Source: Scleroderma bovista (lineage: Eukaryota; Basidiomycota; Agaricomycetes; Boletales; Sclerodermataceae). From it: a stretch of DNA of 64,000 nt. Where the stretch lies: assembly GCA_037178675.1 (NCBI GenBank), contig JAYMGJ010000069.1, positions 62,001 to 126,000 on the forward strand. The letters are read 5' to 3'. This document shows, one piece after another, positions 45,951 to 58,300 of this stretch. Under the pieces are notes generated by a model. That model was not told the DNA's origin and did no database searches. It saw nothing but the letters and a program-made list of their open reading frames with translations. The translations under genes and the position numbers were made by a program. Numbering within the stretch: the first letter of the stretch is position 1; each line of letters opens with the position of its first letter.

Positions 45951-48900
45951 TTACAAGTACAAAGATGAACAGAAAATGACGGAGTTCGGTCGTTCGAGCA
46001 TCTCCGATGCCTTTTGGAACTTTTCCTGAAGCTCAGAGTTACCAATTACCTTGGCAGCCTGCGTCATCTGCCGAAGGAGCTCTCCCAGTCGCCTGAACAC
46101 GCGGATGAGGTTACCTTCAAACTGGTCCGTCAGCTGTCGACAGGTTAGCCCCCACACAAACGATGGATCAAGTCAGACTTACTTTACATATCTCTGCGAA
46201 CGGAGCGCCGCGACACCACTGCACAACCGCTTCCATCAGCTCGACTTTGAATGAAGAAACATATTCGTCTTCTACGATGGGTAATTTTGATTCCTGAGAT
46301 ACTTTGGCAATCCGACGGGCGAGTTCTTGCATAACACGCAAAGGCGCTGCGAGGTCTTCCGTGAGTTTCATTTGTTGTTCACTCTAGTGTGATCACAGGT
46401 AAGCCTCCAAGTTCAAAACAGCGTTGAGGCGGTATTAGGTACCTTTTCTGTGAATACAAAGCAGCTTAGCAGTCCTGCGGAGTGCTCTGGTGTCAGGGTA
46501 TTGAATACACCATTGAAGATAAGTTCGGTGAGTAGGAGTTCATCGCCGGTACTAATCTCGCACGCAACACGACCCTTCATTTCTGCAATGTCAGATGAAT
46601 TGGTGAACCCAAGGCGGCGGAGGACGCGTTTTCTGCATTTCAACTCTTCCAGTTGTAAGATGTCATGCGTGGCCGATATTCGCTTCCTGAGTGATCGTAT
46701 TTTTGTCTGACACTCTTGCTTTTGAGCGTAGAGGGTATACAACTCAGGCAGCCGTGGGTCTCGGTGTAATGGACTGGAGCACATTTTCTTCTCCATGACA
46801 TCTATTTTCTGTAAATGTACCGGGATGTGTAAGTCAAACAATGAACAACCAAGACGCAAGGCTCACCTTTATGAGGTTGAGGAATTTATCATCCTTTATA
46901 CCCATATTTTCCACTGGATCCAAAAGTGCGATGCCTTGAGGAAACCTCCGTTGAACCTCTAGCACACTCTTCCACAGAGTCTCTCGAGCTTGATCTTGCC
47001 GTAAATCCTTGGGCAAAACAACACGAATGTGACTGATGGAATCAACCGTGGATAGTAATACAGGGATCACAAGCGGTATCCCTTTTTTACCCGGTGGGCA
47101 CGGTTGAATGCCGCCTGGCGTTGGGGTCAAGAGGTTGTGGTCCTTGACAGCAGTAGCATCATCCGCACAGTTCAGCAAGACGTCAATGATGTATTGTTCA
47201 TGAGGTGGCACGTCGTCAACTTGCTGGAATTCGGATTTGGTCTGCAAGATTATTGTGCATTCGGATTTCCGTGACTAGACAGGAATCTAGAAGGATACTA
47301 ACCTTTGCGCGCAGTCGCTTCTGGAAGTTAATGACTATACCCCACCCAAAGTTAGCGTCGCGATGCTTCACCCGTATTAGGCGCCCCGGTTGGAGGAATG
47401 GGAGGCTGTAGGTCGGATGTGTGATAACAGCACGGAAATCTTCTGCCATTCTATCCAACTGTTGGCGGTAATCATAGTACGCGGCCACAAGTTGTTCCTC
47501 GGGAATTCTGATCGAGTCCCGCTTCCTTTCTTCGTTTCTTAGCTCTGCAGAAAACCGTGAACCCTCAGTCGTATGAAACAACGAGCTCTCAACGTACCCT
47601 TTTCCAGAACTGGAATTCCAGCGCTGCTCTGGAACTGGAAGAAGCATCGCTCGAGCATATACTCTGGACTTATGCCTTCTACCTTCAGAAGGTTAAGTAT
47701 CATGTTGTACCCCAGATGGAACGCAGAGTCCAAACGATCTGCTTCCCCTTTAATCATCCCCTTCGCAGAGGTCGGCTCCAGCTTTTCATCGCACATCAAG
47801 ATGACCACTCCGCGGTCGTCCAAGCCTCGACGGCCTGCACGGCCAGACATCTGAATATACTCTCCTGAAGACAGGTCCCTGAATTCCCGGCCGTCAAATT
47901 TCCGAGCTGCGGTGAACACGACAGTTTTGGCTGGCATATTCAAACCTATCGAGAAGGTTTCGGTGGCAAACAACACCTTGATTAAGCCTTCTTGGAATAG
48001 GATCTCGATCACTTCTTTTAGGATCGGTAAAAGGCCACCATGGTGAATACCTATGCCACGCTTCAAGAGTGGTAGAAGGTTTGATATCTGTGCGAGATTC
48101 CGATCGTCCTGGGAGAGATTTTCTATGGCATTTTGGAAGATGTTGGTAACAAGATCTTGTTCGTCGCTTGAGTTCAAGTCAAACTTGGACATAGTCAACG
48201 CAAGCGCCTCGCATTCACGCTTACTGAAGGCAAATACGATGACCGGGTTATAATTTTTCATCATGATCATCTTGATAATTTTAGAAATGTCTGAGGAGCC
48301 TACACGGTTGTCAGTACAGTAGAGTGTTGGATGGAACAGACACACCTTTCTTCTCTCCCCCCTTTTTGGATTTGCCTTTACGACCTTTTCCACTGCGAGG
48401 ATCTGCTGGGTCATCACCCATTCTTTCCTGGAGAGCGCTCATTGCCCTGCTGAAATTATCCTCCTTAAACTCGCCCTTCTCGTTCACGACCAAGAAAATA
48501 CCCTCTCCACCCGCCGGAAAGAGGTAGTGCTGCAGCGGAGTAGGCCGGAAATCGGTATATACGACGTGACATGGTTGGTCGTGCGACTTGCATATCCATT
48601 CAGCAAACTGCATGGCGTTTGGAATGGTGGCCGAGAGGAAGACATATCGGACCGTATGCGGTAAAAGAATGATGGTTTCCTCCCACACTACACCGCGCTC
48701 CTTGTCTCGCATGTAATGGATCTCATCAAATATGACCCATGCTACTTCACGCATGATCTCTGAACCGCGGTACAGCATTGAGCGCAGAATCTAAGGAGTA
48801 TGAGAAAACATAATATCCCCGAGCTGATAATCGTGCCAACCTCTGTAGTCATCACTAGACAAGTTGCCGATGGGTTGATGGTAACATCACCCGTCATTAA

Positions 48901-49657
48901 ACCGACGTCCCCAAACTCGGCGAGCATCTCGCGATATTTCTGGTTGCTGAGTGCCTATAGTATGGACGTATTCATCACCCAGGTCACGCACAGGATTTTG
49001 ATTCTGCTCACTTTTATTGGACTAGTGTATATTACACGCTGCCGGTTCTGAAGACACTGTGCTATGGCATACTCTGCCACAACCGTCTTACCAGCGCTGG
49101 TATGGGCTGACACCAATACACTCTCGTTCCGCTGAATGGCGAATACAGAAACCTGCTGAAAGGGATCCAGAGTAAACTTATACTCCTTGGCAGGTTTCGA
49201 CGGCGGTGTGTGGTTGGCAATCGGTATATAGTTGTATCCGGGTGGAATAGCCACTTGATGCCGAACCTATGGTGGGTGAGATGGTGTAAATGCACATACA
49301 GCAAGTACATGCCTGGTGTCTCAACTCTAGCCGCGAACCAGCTTCAACAGGACCGGTCAAACCACCGCTGGCCGCCATCTCCCGTTTCGCTTCTGTCCGA
49401 AAATCATCCACCACCACTGGACCAGGGGAGGCACCACGCAGCCGCTTTTGCGGTCTATCTGAATTGTCAACAGCTTCTGTATCCTCTTGAATCTGGTCAT
49501 TCATGGTGACCTCCGGGCCCGTTTTGCGCTTTTGGCCAGTACTTGATGGAGGAGGAGGTTCATTTGGCGGGTCGTCCGAGATAAGCTGGTCCACCTCTTC
49601 ATCGCTATCTTCTTCTGGGGGTGCATTAGATAAAAAAGAGAACAGGTCAGGCGGCAT
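45951..49657 (-). CDS. MTR4: ATP-dependent RNA helicase Mtr4/Dob1 (exosome cofactor)
   Basis: Starts at ATG 49657 ([20 protein letters not shown]) and ends at 45951; about eight exons, just over 1000 residues. Motif I is [10 protein letters not shown], motif II the DEIH box in [15 protein letters not shown], motif [11 protein letters not shown] and motif [14 protein letters not shown]. The arch/KOW part ([20 protein letters not shown] to [10 protein letters not shown]) and the C-terminal helical bundle ([15 protein letters not shown], then [20 protein letters not shown]) place it in the Mtr4 group and not with Ski2. Mtr4 unwinds RNA for the nuclear exosome in the TRAMP complex and in 5.8S rRNA maturation. 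A Lys/Gly-rich insertion ([15 protein letters not shown]) lies between the helicase lobes. Introns are short. Confidence 0.95.
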
Positions 49658-50146
49658 GGCTGACTCCGGTCGCTAGAGGAGCGTCTAACAACAGCAGTCG
49701 AGAAATCTTAGAAATAAGATGGGGTCAGCTGACCAATCACTCTTTCCATACAAGGAAGCCATTCTCCTATCGTGGAGATCAAGTCCTTGGCACCGTTCAC
49801 TGCAGAATTCCATACTACCCAACTCTCTAATATTCTTTTTGTACTTACAGAGTATGATTAGTACTTGGACTGATATATTGGCTCATATAGGACATGAAAT
49901 ACATCATACATTGTACACAGGAATGCATTATGATTCTGGCGTCAATCCTATGTACAGAGCCGCAGTGCTAATGAGGCAATGCAGCGGCACGAAAAGAGCT
50001 AGATTGCACATTTTACGCGACAACTGCGAAGCTGCCAAAACGACAAACTTGGTGACATTTATCGAGCTACAACCTATTATACATCTTGTCAAACGAAGGC
50101 ACATCCTAGCCAACAAAAACAGCGTGAGCCATAAGGTATAGGCTCT
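49658..50146. other. Intergenic region
   Basis: About 490 bases between the MTR4 start and the catalase stop, both genes on the minus strand. A 140-codon plus-strand frame (49719-50141) has no domain and unbiased codons; I take it as chance. AT-rich, with likely catalase 3' signals and the MTR4 promoter. Confidence 0.45.
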
Positions 50147-52143
50147 TCATGTGAAAACTTTGGCCCTGAACGGGACTGCTTCCGAAGCAGGCTTGACTTG
50201 GAGCGGCTCCACTGTGGGACAACCAATTCTCTCAGCAATGCGATCGGACAGGGACCGGTCTACACAGGCGAAGTACGCCACTGCAAATAGCTGTGAGACG
50301 GAGGACTCATTTCGATACCCCAAATACTCACGGGTTCTTGCCCTAATTTCTGGATTCTTGACGCCACTCAAGTTACCAGCAATATTTGATACGAGGTGGT
50401 CCCTATCAACATCATTCATAACCTGGCAGTAAAGTGTGCGGGGCTGTTCGAAGTCAACTATACCCCTATTGTCAGCAATCAATATATAATTCACGTGTGC
50501 ACTAAAACTGACGTTCGGTGACCACGCTCAGGTCCAGGACAGCCGTGCCGAGCCAAGTCTCGTGCTTCGCAATTCTCCCGAGATCACAAGTATTGCCGGT
50601 GAGGGTTCCCTTGTTGCGGATGTATGTTAAAGGCGCGATGGAGCTTTGGTAATTGGGACGGGCGCCTTGATTGTTGATAGCCATGAATCCATCGCGTTGG
50701 AAATTGGCGACAGGAACTAGGGGAGCGTTTACAGGGAGTTGGTTGTAGTTGACACCAAGACGATGGCGGTGTGTGTCAGGGTAAGAGAAGAGTCGGGACT
50801 GCAGTACTGGATCGGCACTGGGTTCAAAGTAAGGAATCGTATGAGACGGAGAAAATGCAGCCTGAGTGGAGATATTACACAGTGGCTTTAATATTACGCG
50901 CATGAATTGAGGTGATAAACATACCTGCTCGATTTCTGCGAAATAATTCTGAGGGTTCTCGTTCAGAACAAGCTTGCCCACTGGGCGCAGAGGATAATCC
51001 TTGTGTGGCCAAACTTTCGTAAGATCCAGGACATTGTAGCGGAATCTCTCCGCTTGTTCTGGGGTCATGGTTTGCTGAAATAGTAAGTGCGATTAATGAC
51101 GGTTGGCGAGGAGGAAGTATGATTGGCACTTACCACATAAACAGTCCAAGACGGGAATTTACCAGCCTCGATGGTTCCGAAAAGACTCTGGATACCGTAG
51201 TCAGGCTGCTCTCCGGACAAACGAGCTGCGGTGGTGCCATCGAGGGTCTGCAGCTTGTCAGCGTTGACACAATTCGTGATTGGAAGACCGAACCTTGAAG
51301 CCACCATCAGCTCTGACGTGGATTTGGGCATAGACGAAAGAGGCGTCATCCTTAACAAGTTTGTACGTATGACCAGAATAACCATGCATATTATGGTAAC
51401 CGTTGGGGGTTCCGCGGTCTGAGAAGAGGATCATGACTTGATGGGCAGACTCGGGGTTTTGGGAGAGATAGTCCTAAGGTTCCACGCATGAGCGAAGAGA
51501 AATCGAGACATGCAATCTAGACCGACCCAGAACATGTCAGGATCTTTCAAATGAGTCTGGGGATTACGTTTTTGAGTGTGAATGAAGTGGGGGAACTTGG
51601 CAGGATCCCTGATAAAGAAAACAGGAGTATTGTTAAAAACCCAATCCAGAATTCCGTCTTCCGTCTTTAGTTTGATAGCGAAGCCGCGCGGGTCGCGTGC
51701 AGTGTCTGCGGAGCCACTTTCCCCTCCGACGGTGGAAAAGCGAACGGTGGCTCTGACTTTCTTTCCAACGGAGGTAAAGAGCTTGCATGAAGTAATATCA
51801 CTGAGGTCGTGTGTCGCCTCGAAGTAACCATGTGCGCCAGCACCTTTGGCATGAACCTACCAAAGTTGCTGTTGTGAATGGTGCATGCAGTCATCGACCG
51901 TGATACTCACGACACGCTCGGGGATTCGCTCACGGTCGAAATGGGCAAGGAGGTCAAGATGGTGGAAGTCTGTCGAGTCAATGAGGACTGCAAGGCACCC
52001 ACCGCCGAGATATGGTTACCTTGCAAAAGCAGAGGCCCAAGATTGCCTATGCGCTGAGCAGCATAGGGCTCTGCGACAGGGGCACCAGTAGACGTGGTGT
52101 AGACAGCACCGTCCTCTGCGCTGGAGACTTGTTGAGAAGGCAT
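50147..52143 (-). CDS. Catalase (small-subunit, clade-3-like monofunctional haem catalase)
   Basis: Starts at ATG 52143 ([18 protein letters not shown]) and ends at the stop beside 50147; eight or more exons, about 510 residues. It converts hydrogen peroxide to water and oxygen. The distal His is in [40 protein letters not shown] (with the distal Asn region downstream, [11 protein letters not shown]) and the proximal haem-ligand motif [14 protein letters not shown], with its Tyr and Arg, are intact. [16 protein letters not shown] and NYFAEIEQ are standard family blocks. The C-terminus ends AKVFT without an SKL-type peroxisomal signal, and no N-terminal signal peptide is seen, so a cytosolic enzyme is most likely. 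Confidence 0.95.
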
Positions 52144-52963
52144 TTCGGAATGAATAGGTCGTGACCAGGAGAAGTGAATCGCCCTTATATAGGGGAATTG
52201 GCGCAACTTGTAGTCAGGTGCTGTGTTCTGATTATCAAGAGAGTCACGGGAGCACTGGAGCAGTGGGAGCACTGAGTGTTACTGAACTGTTCGGCAATGG
52301 CCATCTGAATTTCTTGGTCACATACTCCACTCACCTGGAGCCCAGTGTCCCAGCAGCGAAGAAACTCGTCTCTCCAGAGCATTCCGAGTACTAGAGTGAC
52401 GCCATGAGCGTTGTATTTGTCAGGCTCCTTCCTCCCTGACGAATGTTTTGCCAATTGACATCATAGATCTGCAGAAATAAAATGAACTCATTTGGTTGGT
52501 CTCGTGATCGCCTCAGTCAGCAATGCACGCAACTATGCATCATTACTATGTATTCGAATGCATAACCACTAGTCGAGTCTGCCGCCTTCAGAACCGCCGC
52601 AGCACATCTGTTGTGGGCGCAAGACACCAGCCCCTTCCGTGATTCGCGGCTGGCTTATAAACACCCGCAGTCAGTGTGGTTATAGCAACGTTCCACGCAA
52701 TCGTATAGAGCCACCTAACCACCGTGTCAACTTGGACCTACTAAGCCAATGCGTTCCCGGTCACCTATTCGATCAACGATTAATTGATTGCTGGACAATA
52801 GAGCAGCCCCATCACGGCTGAGCATCAGTAACGCACATCCTAAATCCAACATAAAAATTGCATTCTATTGTACAGACACAGGTTAATAAGAAGGTAACCT
52901 GGATTCTGCGATGCAAAACACGACATTGGATAACTAAAGCAAACTAGGTGAACCGACGTACAT
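52144..52963. other. Intergenic region
   Basis: About 820 bases between the catalase start and the stop of the RRM gene, both on the minus strand. It should hold the catalase promoter next to 52144. No coding evidence, repeat or RNA gene recognised. Confidence 0.45.
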
Positions 52964-54114
52964 TCACTTTGGGCGCGACTTCACAATCTTAACGCCAGGT
53001 ATACCCCGTTTACGGGGAGCCGGGGGGTTGGACATATCAGAGGCCTCAGTCTGATTCACAGGTGCCATTCCTGTGGATACCTCCGATCCAACCTTGCGGG
53101 ACCCGTTCTGGATGCCAGGTTTCACCTGATTTTTTGCATCCATTGCTAAGTGCTGTATTTCTGGCGCTCTGGACCGCACTGCGGCCGTAGGCGGTATTGG
53201 TCTTCGAGAAGCACTGCTCACTGGAAATCGGGATTCGGCGTTGACTGGTTTGGCAGGTAGAGATGGCTTCTCTGTAAAGGACGACGACGACTGCATCTGC
53301 CTCAATTTGGCCTCCATCATTGCAATCTTGCTCGACGTTTTACTAAAAAAGAGTGCTGTGAGAATGCAGGACTCCCATAAACTAAGAAACCAACTGACGC
53401 TTCTGAACGACCAACACCGGTGCTCTTTACTAGACTCAAATTTGTTGGCAGGTTGTCTGCTCTTTTCGTCCTCCCACCGTATGCTGCTGTGCTCCCTGCA
53501 TTGACAAGAGGGGCTTGGTGTGCGAACGTGACGACAAGTTTCCGGCCGCGGAGCGGCTTTCCATTTGTATTTTCGAGAGCCTTACTGGCATCCTGGAAGT
53601 CCACAAAGGAATTTGGTCAGCCTCGCATGGTCGGAAAAAACCTTCGGGTGTGAAGCACAGAGGGAAAAAAAGAGTCCATCATAAGATCCGATATACCAGG
53701 GAAAACACCAAGTTAAAAGGATGGCACACCACTGAAGTACGATAAGACGTACCGCTTCGTTTGCAAACTCTACAAAGGCATACCCGCGCGGTTTCCCCTT
53801 GCTAGGTCCCGATTTATGGAACAGAAAGTCGAGCTTGGAAACTTTGCCGTACTTTGAAAAGACCTGAAATAACGCATACCTATTGTCATTCAGAGATATG
53901 AACTCTCGGGGAAGGATCAAATGCCAACTGACTCATTCACTACCGCGCCCAAGTTTCCAACATAGAGTCTGTCTTTGAGTAGCTGTGCCGAACGGGAGGA
54001 AGATGTGCCTTGTTCAATGGGCTGTTCGTCGGGCTCTGGCTCCGGAATCCACAAATGGTCGACCGCTGATGATGTGGAGGCCGATGGGGTGCCAGGTACG
54101 GGTGCAGTGCTCAT
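52964..54114 (-). CDS. RRM RNA-binding protein, RBM18-like
   Basis: Starts at ATG 54114 (MSTAPVPGTPSASTSS); the longer open frame upstream has no good start context. One RRM spans several short exons: RNP2 is RLYVGNLGAVVNE, then FSKYGKVSKLDFLFHKSG and RNP1 RGYAFVEFANEA, ending KPLRGRKLVVTFAHQ. The FLFHKSG linker and strand order match RBM18, a little-studied vertebrate and fungal RRM protein. The remaining 150 residues are basic, Ser/Pro-rich and disordered, ending RKRGIPGVKIVKSRPK. A short coiled segment (MMEAKLRQMQSSS) sits in the middle. Targets are unknown. Confidence 0.8.
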
Positions 54115-54425
54115 GGAATGCTTCACGACCGGTGTTGTTTCCAGTAGAGACAAGAACAGCCTTACAGTGCTGTGATCTTCAGCGACGGAAGGACTCGAGG
54201 CACCTTCGCCATGTCGGTTATGTAAGCAGAAATTCCTGTAGTAAAACGGCTCGTACAAACACTTGTCTTTGGCTAAAGTGTACATGGTGATATGATGCTG
54301 GTATGTTGTATCGTGGTATGTACAATACTCGGGCCATATGGGTCACCGAGACTGGTATCCAAAGCCTAAGAAAAAGCAGTCCAAGTCCCTTTTTACCAAA
54401 TGAGTAAATGAATCCCTATAGTAAA

Positions 54426-55939
54426 TTAACAAAGTCTTCCATCTCGTTTCCTGAGTTTCAACCCATACTTAGCAGGGTCGAAACCAGGATGGGTGTTATC
54501 AAAATGGCGGGCTTGGGAGTCGTTGCGAGACAGCTTGTCCCCACAGATTGGGCAGGGAAACTTGGCCTCGTCCAGTGTCCCGTCCGTCTCTGCCTTGCGC
54601 CTGAGGACTGGACACGCAAGCGATTTTTGATGTCTGTCAACGTCACCGACGCGAGAGAATGTACTTTTGCAGTGCTGACACCGGGATCGTGGCGTCGACG
54701 AGGAACTCATGTACGATCGCGCCTTCTTCGACGCGCGGCGCTTGGTTTTTGCACCTGTGTTCGGGCGCACTGGGGGAAGGCGATCTCCACTTAAAGTAGA
54801 AGGTGGACGCGCTTCTTTATGCCTCGTTTGGCGGGTGGGCGGGGCGTATTCGTCATCGTCATCCGATGTGACCTTGGAACGCCTACTAGGTCCCTCAACT
54901 GGCGCGCCATCACCAGGCGGGGGCAGTCGACAGCGCTTTCCAAGAAGACTCGGTGAAGTGGGAGAAAGAAGAGGGGTATATCGCTCAACCTCTGGAGTTC
55001 CAATAAGAGATGTCAGGTCTTCTTCCTCATCGCCTTTACCCAGAGAAGGTGGGTGGGGCGTAGGTGAAGGGGTGACCGCTACAAAGAGACGCTGATCGAC
55101 CCTCCTGTCCGGGGAGCGTGGTGAGCATTGTGCCGATCCCAGCGCGAATGATCGATTCCCGCTCAGAGATCCAAGAGTAGGAGCATCCGAATTCTTGCTC
55201 TCTGGAATAGGCCCCGGAGTGGGCATACAAGGACTTATGGCACCCGTTGAATGGACCAGTAAGGTAGATGGTTGGCAGGCGATATCTTCGAGCATGGTGT
55301 GTGGAAATGTGTAGCAGGCGGCGTCACGAGACAAGCTGTCCTCGAGTTCGTCCAAGTACGACGATACATAGTCAGCATCGTTATCGCCAAACACCGTACC
55401 CTCGAAATGTGTCTCCATCAGGGGGGGTGTTTCGACTTCAGTACACAACCTTCCCGTTTCGGGTGTCAACAACGTCGATGACGACACGCTCGCAGGTGAT
55501 GAATCGGGTGTTAGGTCCGGCACAAGGTCAAAATCTGACCAAGTATCGCGGGAGGTGAACTGCGGGAAGAACTACGGGCAATCGTCGATGTACTGAGAAG
55601 CGAAAGACAGGGGATGCCTACTTCGATACCAGAACGGACTCTTTTCAGGTGTTTTGCACCGTCGTAATGCACCCCCCGTTCGGACCAGCCCAGGGGTAGA
55701 GTCTGTCCGCCAACATCCGTCCGAAGTATCAGGACATTGGCACGATCTTCACATTCACCATCCGGCTCCGGTCTATGTAGATCGCGTCAGTTGCCGTCAG
55801 ACTCTATGTATGACGCAAAGACATACATAGCCCTTAGTGAATCAACGTCATCATCCATTGGGGGTAGGGACAACGACCTCTCGCAAGCTGGAATGGGGTC
55901 ATCTGGTATGTTGACAAACTGGTGGATAATGGGATCCAT
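54426..55939 (-). CDS. C2H2-type zinc-finger transcription factor
   Basis: Three exons (complement of 55827-55939, 55622-55772 and 54426-55559) join to 465 residues starting MDPIIHQFVNIPDDP. Most of the protein is Ser/Pro/Asp-rich and disordered. Two fingers lie close to the C-terminus: CQHCKSTFSRVGDVDRH ending in Cys (C2HC variant), and CPICGDKLSRNDSQARHFDNTH (C2H2). Basic stretches (TKRRASKKARSY, then GLKLRKRDGRLC) flank them and could serve nuclear import and DNA contact. The layout is that of mushroom C2H2 regulators. Target genes are unknown. Confidence 0.8.
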
Positions 55940-56156
55940 CTGAGCGAGGGGGGACGTGTGAGCAGATAGCTGGGGATTGAAGCTGGGGAGCGGCCTTCAG
56001 ATGGGCGCGTCGCGCTGTTCTTATCAGAATATGGACGCGCAAATATGTTGACATTTGCGGGTCCACCCTACAAAAAACAACGTGTTGTACACGCGCTGAC
56101 AAGGCTGTTGCCTTGCTGCGAACTGTTCGCTTAATTGATCTGGAATAGTCACCCTG

Positions 56157-56483
56157 TTATAGTGGCTCGAGAAGCTGAGGGAAAGCTGCCGAGAAACTCT
56201 GTTGAACATCCTCTCCGTTGATGACGGGGTCCGATGGTGTCTGCAGTTCAGCGCCATCAGCAACAAGTCTTCCTTGGACAAAGAGCGTTGTCGAACCATG
56301 CGCGTTAGGACCCACACTCCACAGGTCTGAACGCCGAGGATGCAATACTGCGAACTCCAGATGGGCCAGTCCTGTAGTATGCTGTATAACATCCAGATAC
56401 AGCCACTGGGGGTCCGTCCGCGTCAGGGTCCGTCCATGAGCTGAATCGTGATTCCTGACTCGAGACACCTGAAATGAAACCAC
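56157..56483 (-). CDS. Hypothetical small protein or 3' exon
   Basis: An open frame ending FSAAFPQLLEPL with ordinary amino-acid composition (WLYLDVIQHTTGLAHLEF, then TLFVQGRLVADGAELQTP). It is preceded by a possible acceptor (TTTCAG at about 56470) and an upstream ATG ATG ACT CTG (about 56510), so it may be the 3' exon of a small gene. The competing frame over the same bases looks less protein-like. No domain recognised and no function proposed. Confidence 0.3.
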   Translation of the reverse strand: MVSFQVSRVRNHDSAHGRTLTRTDPQWLYLDVIQHTTGLAHLEFAVLHPRRSDLWSVGPNAHGSTTLFVQGRLVADGAELQTPSDPVINGEDVQQSFSAAFPQLLEPL

Positions 56484-56998
56484 CGATATAGAAGATCAGA
56501 GTCATCATGGGCGGCTATCGATCGTCTGACAGGAAAGGGGAACGGAGACCAACCACCGGGGAAAAGATTGGTAGCAGATTGGTGTCCGGTTTCTCCTTGG
56601 AATCCTACAGGACCACCACGTTTCTAGCGTTTATGTGCCCGAGTTGAGTCCGGCCTGGTGGTCTAACACCAAAAACAAGGCGACAAAATTAATCGAAAGC
56701 TGTGGATAATCTCATTTTGATAACCCACGTCAAGAATACAGTACAAAATGATCGGGCTGCATGGTTACAAAACGCACTTCCTGTGACTGTGGACATTCAA
56801 GAAAGTACATCTGAGCATGAGGGTTCCAACACGGCAAAGCCACCGTTCTCCCAAGGAGCCGATATGAAGGACCCTCAAACCTTTCTCTGCGCCTCAGCGT
56901 CCCGGAACCGAGGAAGGGGTTAAGTCAGATGAAGAGGTAGCCAAGGACAGTGAAAACCAACCTCTTGAATAGCACGTTCAATTAGTTCAACTACCCGT

Positions 56999-57912
56999 GC
57001 ACAGTATGGTGGTCCCGACGAGTATCGCGGAACTTCTGACTACGATGACACGAACCATGACTTTCATGCCTCCCGCGAGCGTCGGCCCGGGCATGATTTG
57101 CACCACACACGGTTCTCACCCGTCTCCTGATATGCATCAAGGAGAATTTGCTTGTGGATTGTGTCGACATGGCGCCTGACATCTGCGGGTCGTGTAAATG
57201 TTATACCACAACCCGGCACTTCGCAACGGGGCCGTTTGCGTGGGCTCCAGCTCCCTGTCCTCCCTCGCTTGCGAGTTGAGGGGCTATCTAGGAAGTCGGA
57301 TTCATAGCCCGGCTCGTGGGCTAGCTTAGGTTCTTCACTTCGGAAAGATTGTCGAGTGTGGTAACGGTGCGTTACATTTGCAGCTCCCTTTGATCGTTTC
57401 TTTTCCGTTGACTCCGTGTTTTCCGGTGCAATTTCGACAGCATCGTGAAGAGGTTAATTTAAGGCGGCACTGGGTGTCGTATCGGGAACATGTCCAGATT
57501 CTGAGGCTGGTTCTGGCGTATCTGGTGTATCATCCGTGGTCGAGTGTAGGTCCTGCGATAGAGTCAACTCCAACTTTATTAATGATAAGGGATCGATCAA
57601 AGGGTGGCTTGCCTTGAAATCGTAGTTGTCAACGGATTCTGTCTACTGTTAGTAGTATAACCTACCGATGTTGACAGTCATCCGAGGCATTCTTTCTGCA
57701 AAATCAAAGGAGTGAACAACATCATCTGTGTGTTCGAGTTTCCTGAAGGAGGCCCCCAATGTTTCCCTGTCTGGAGGCTGTGAAAAAGTAGACGAAGCGT
57801 TGTGGAAATCTCTGTCAGGTATGATTGAGGCACCTGGACGAGGCACAGAAAACCTTCTATCTCGCTGCTCTGAGATGAAATCCAGGAAATAATCAAAATC
57901 CTCGGAAGCCAT
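56999..57912 (-). pseudogene. C2H2 zinc-finger gene with a premature stop and a frameshift
   Basis: From ATG 57912 (MASEDFDYFLDFISEQRDRR) an exon runs to a GTAGGT donor near 57664. The frame resumes at about 57643 (ESVDNYDFKASHPLIDP). It continues to a finger CEVPGCGITFTRPADVRRH ending VDTIH, and a second finger begins WCKSCPG. Two defects interrupt it: an in-frame TAA near 57456 (after PSAALN), which an intron with a GTTCCC donor could remove, and a one-base shift between CKSC and RADARGRHESHGSCHR in the second finger. Either the gene is decaying or an intron in the second finger was missed. The arrangement (long disordered region, two C-terminal fingers) resembles the intact neighbour at 54426-55939. 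Confidence 0.5.
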
Positions 57913-58300
57913 GTCGAGAAGCCATTGACCCTGCCAGGGTGGTGGACGCATATGTCCGAGTTTTTATATGATGCTCGGCATACCTTTGTAGTTTTTGTGC
58001 CAGGAAACTCGTATTCATTTGTAGTGTACACTGTAGGCGCCTCTGAGCGGACGTCGGGATGGGATATTTTTGCCATGCTCATGCCACCGGGAGGAATGAA
58101 TCGAAGTGAAACGCAGGGACATAGGCTACTGTAATCACGTCAATTTGACGTCGAAGCAACTCACCTGTTTCTCTGAATTTGCACCTACTACAACTTGTAG
58201 TGAGAAGTGTGGCGCGTGACCGCGATCGCGTAAAGGAGATAGTTTCCTAATTCGGACTGAAGGTTGGTTGTCTTTCAACTGAACGCGTCGGGATCCCTAG
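57913..58300. other. Intergenic region between divergent genes
   Basis: About 390 bases between the divergent starts of the zinc-finger pseudogene and the myosin gene; presumably the myosin promoter. No other feature seen. Confidence 0.45.

Noticed and set aside
49719..50141. 140-codon plus-strand open frame upstream of MTR4
   Set aside because: Composition is random-looking with many rare codons, and it lies between two well-defined minus-strand genes.
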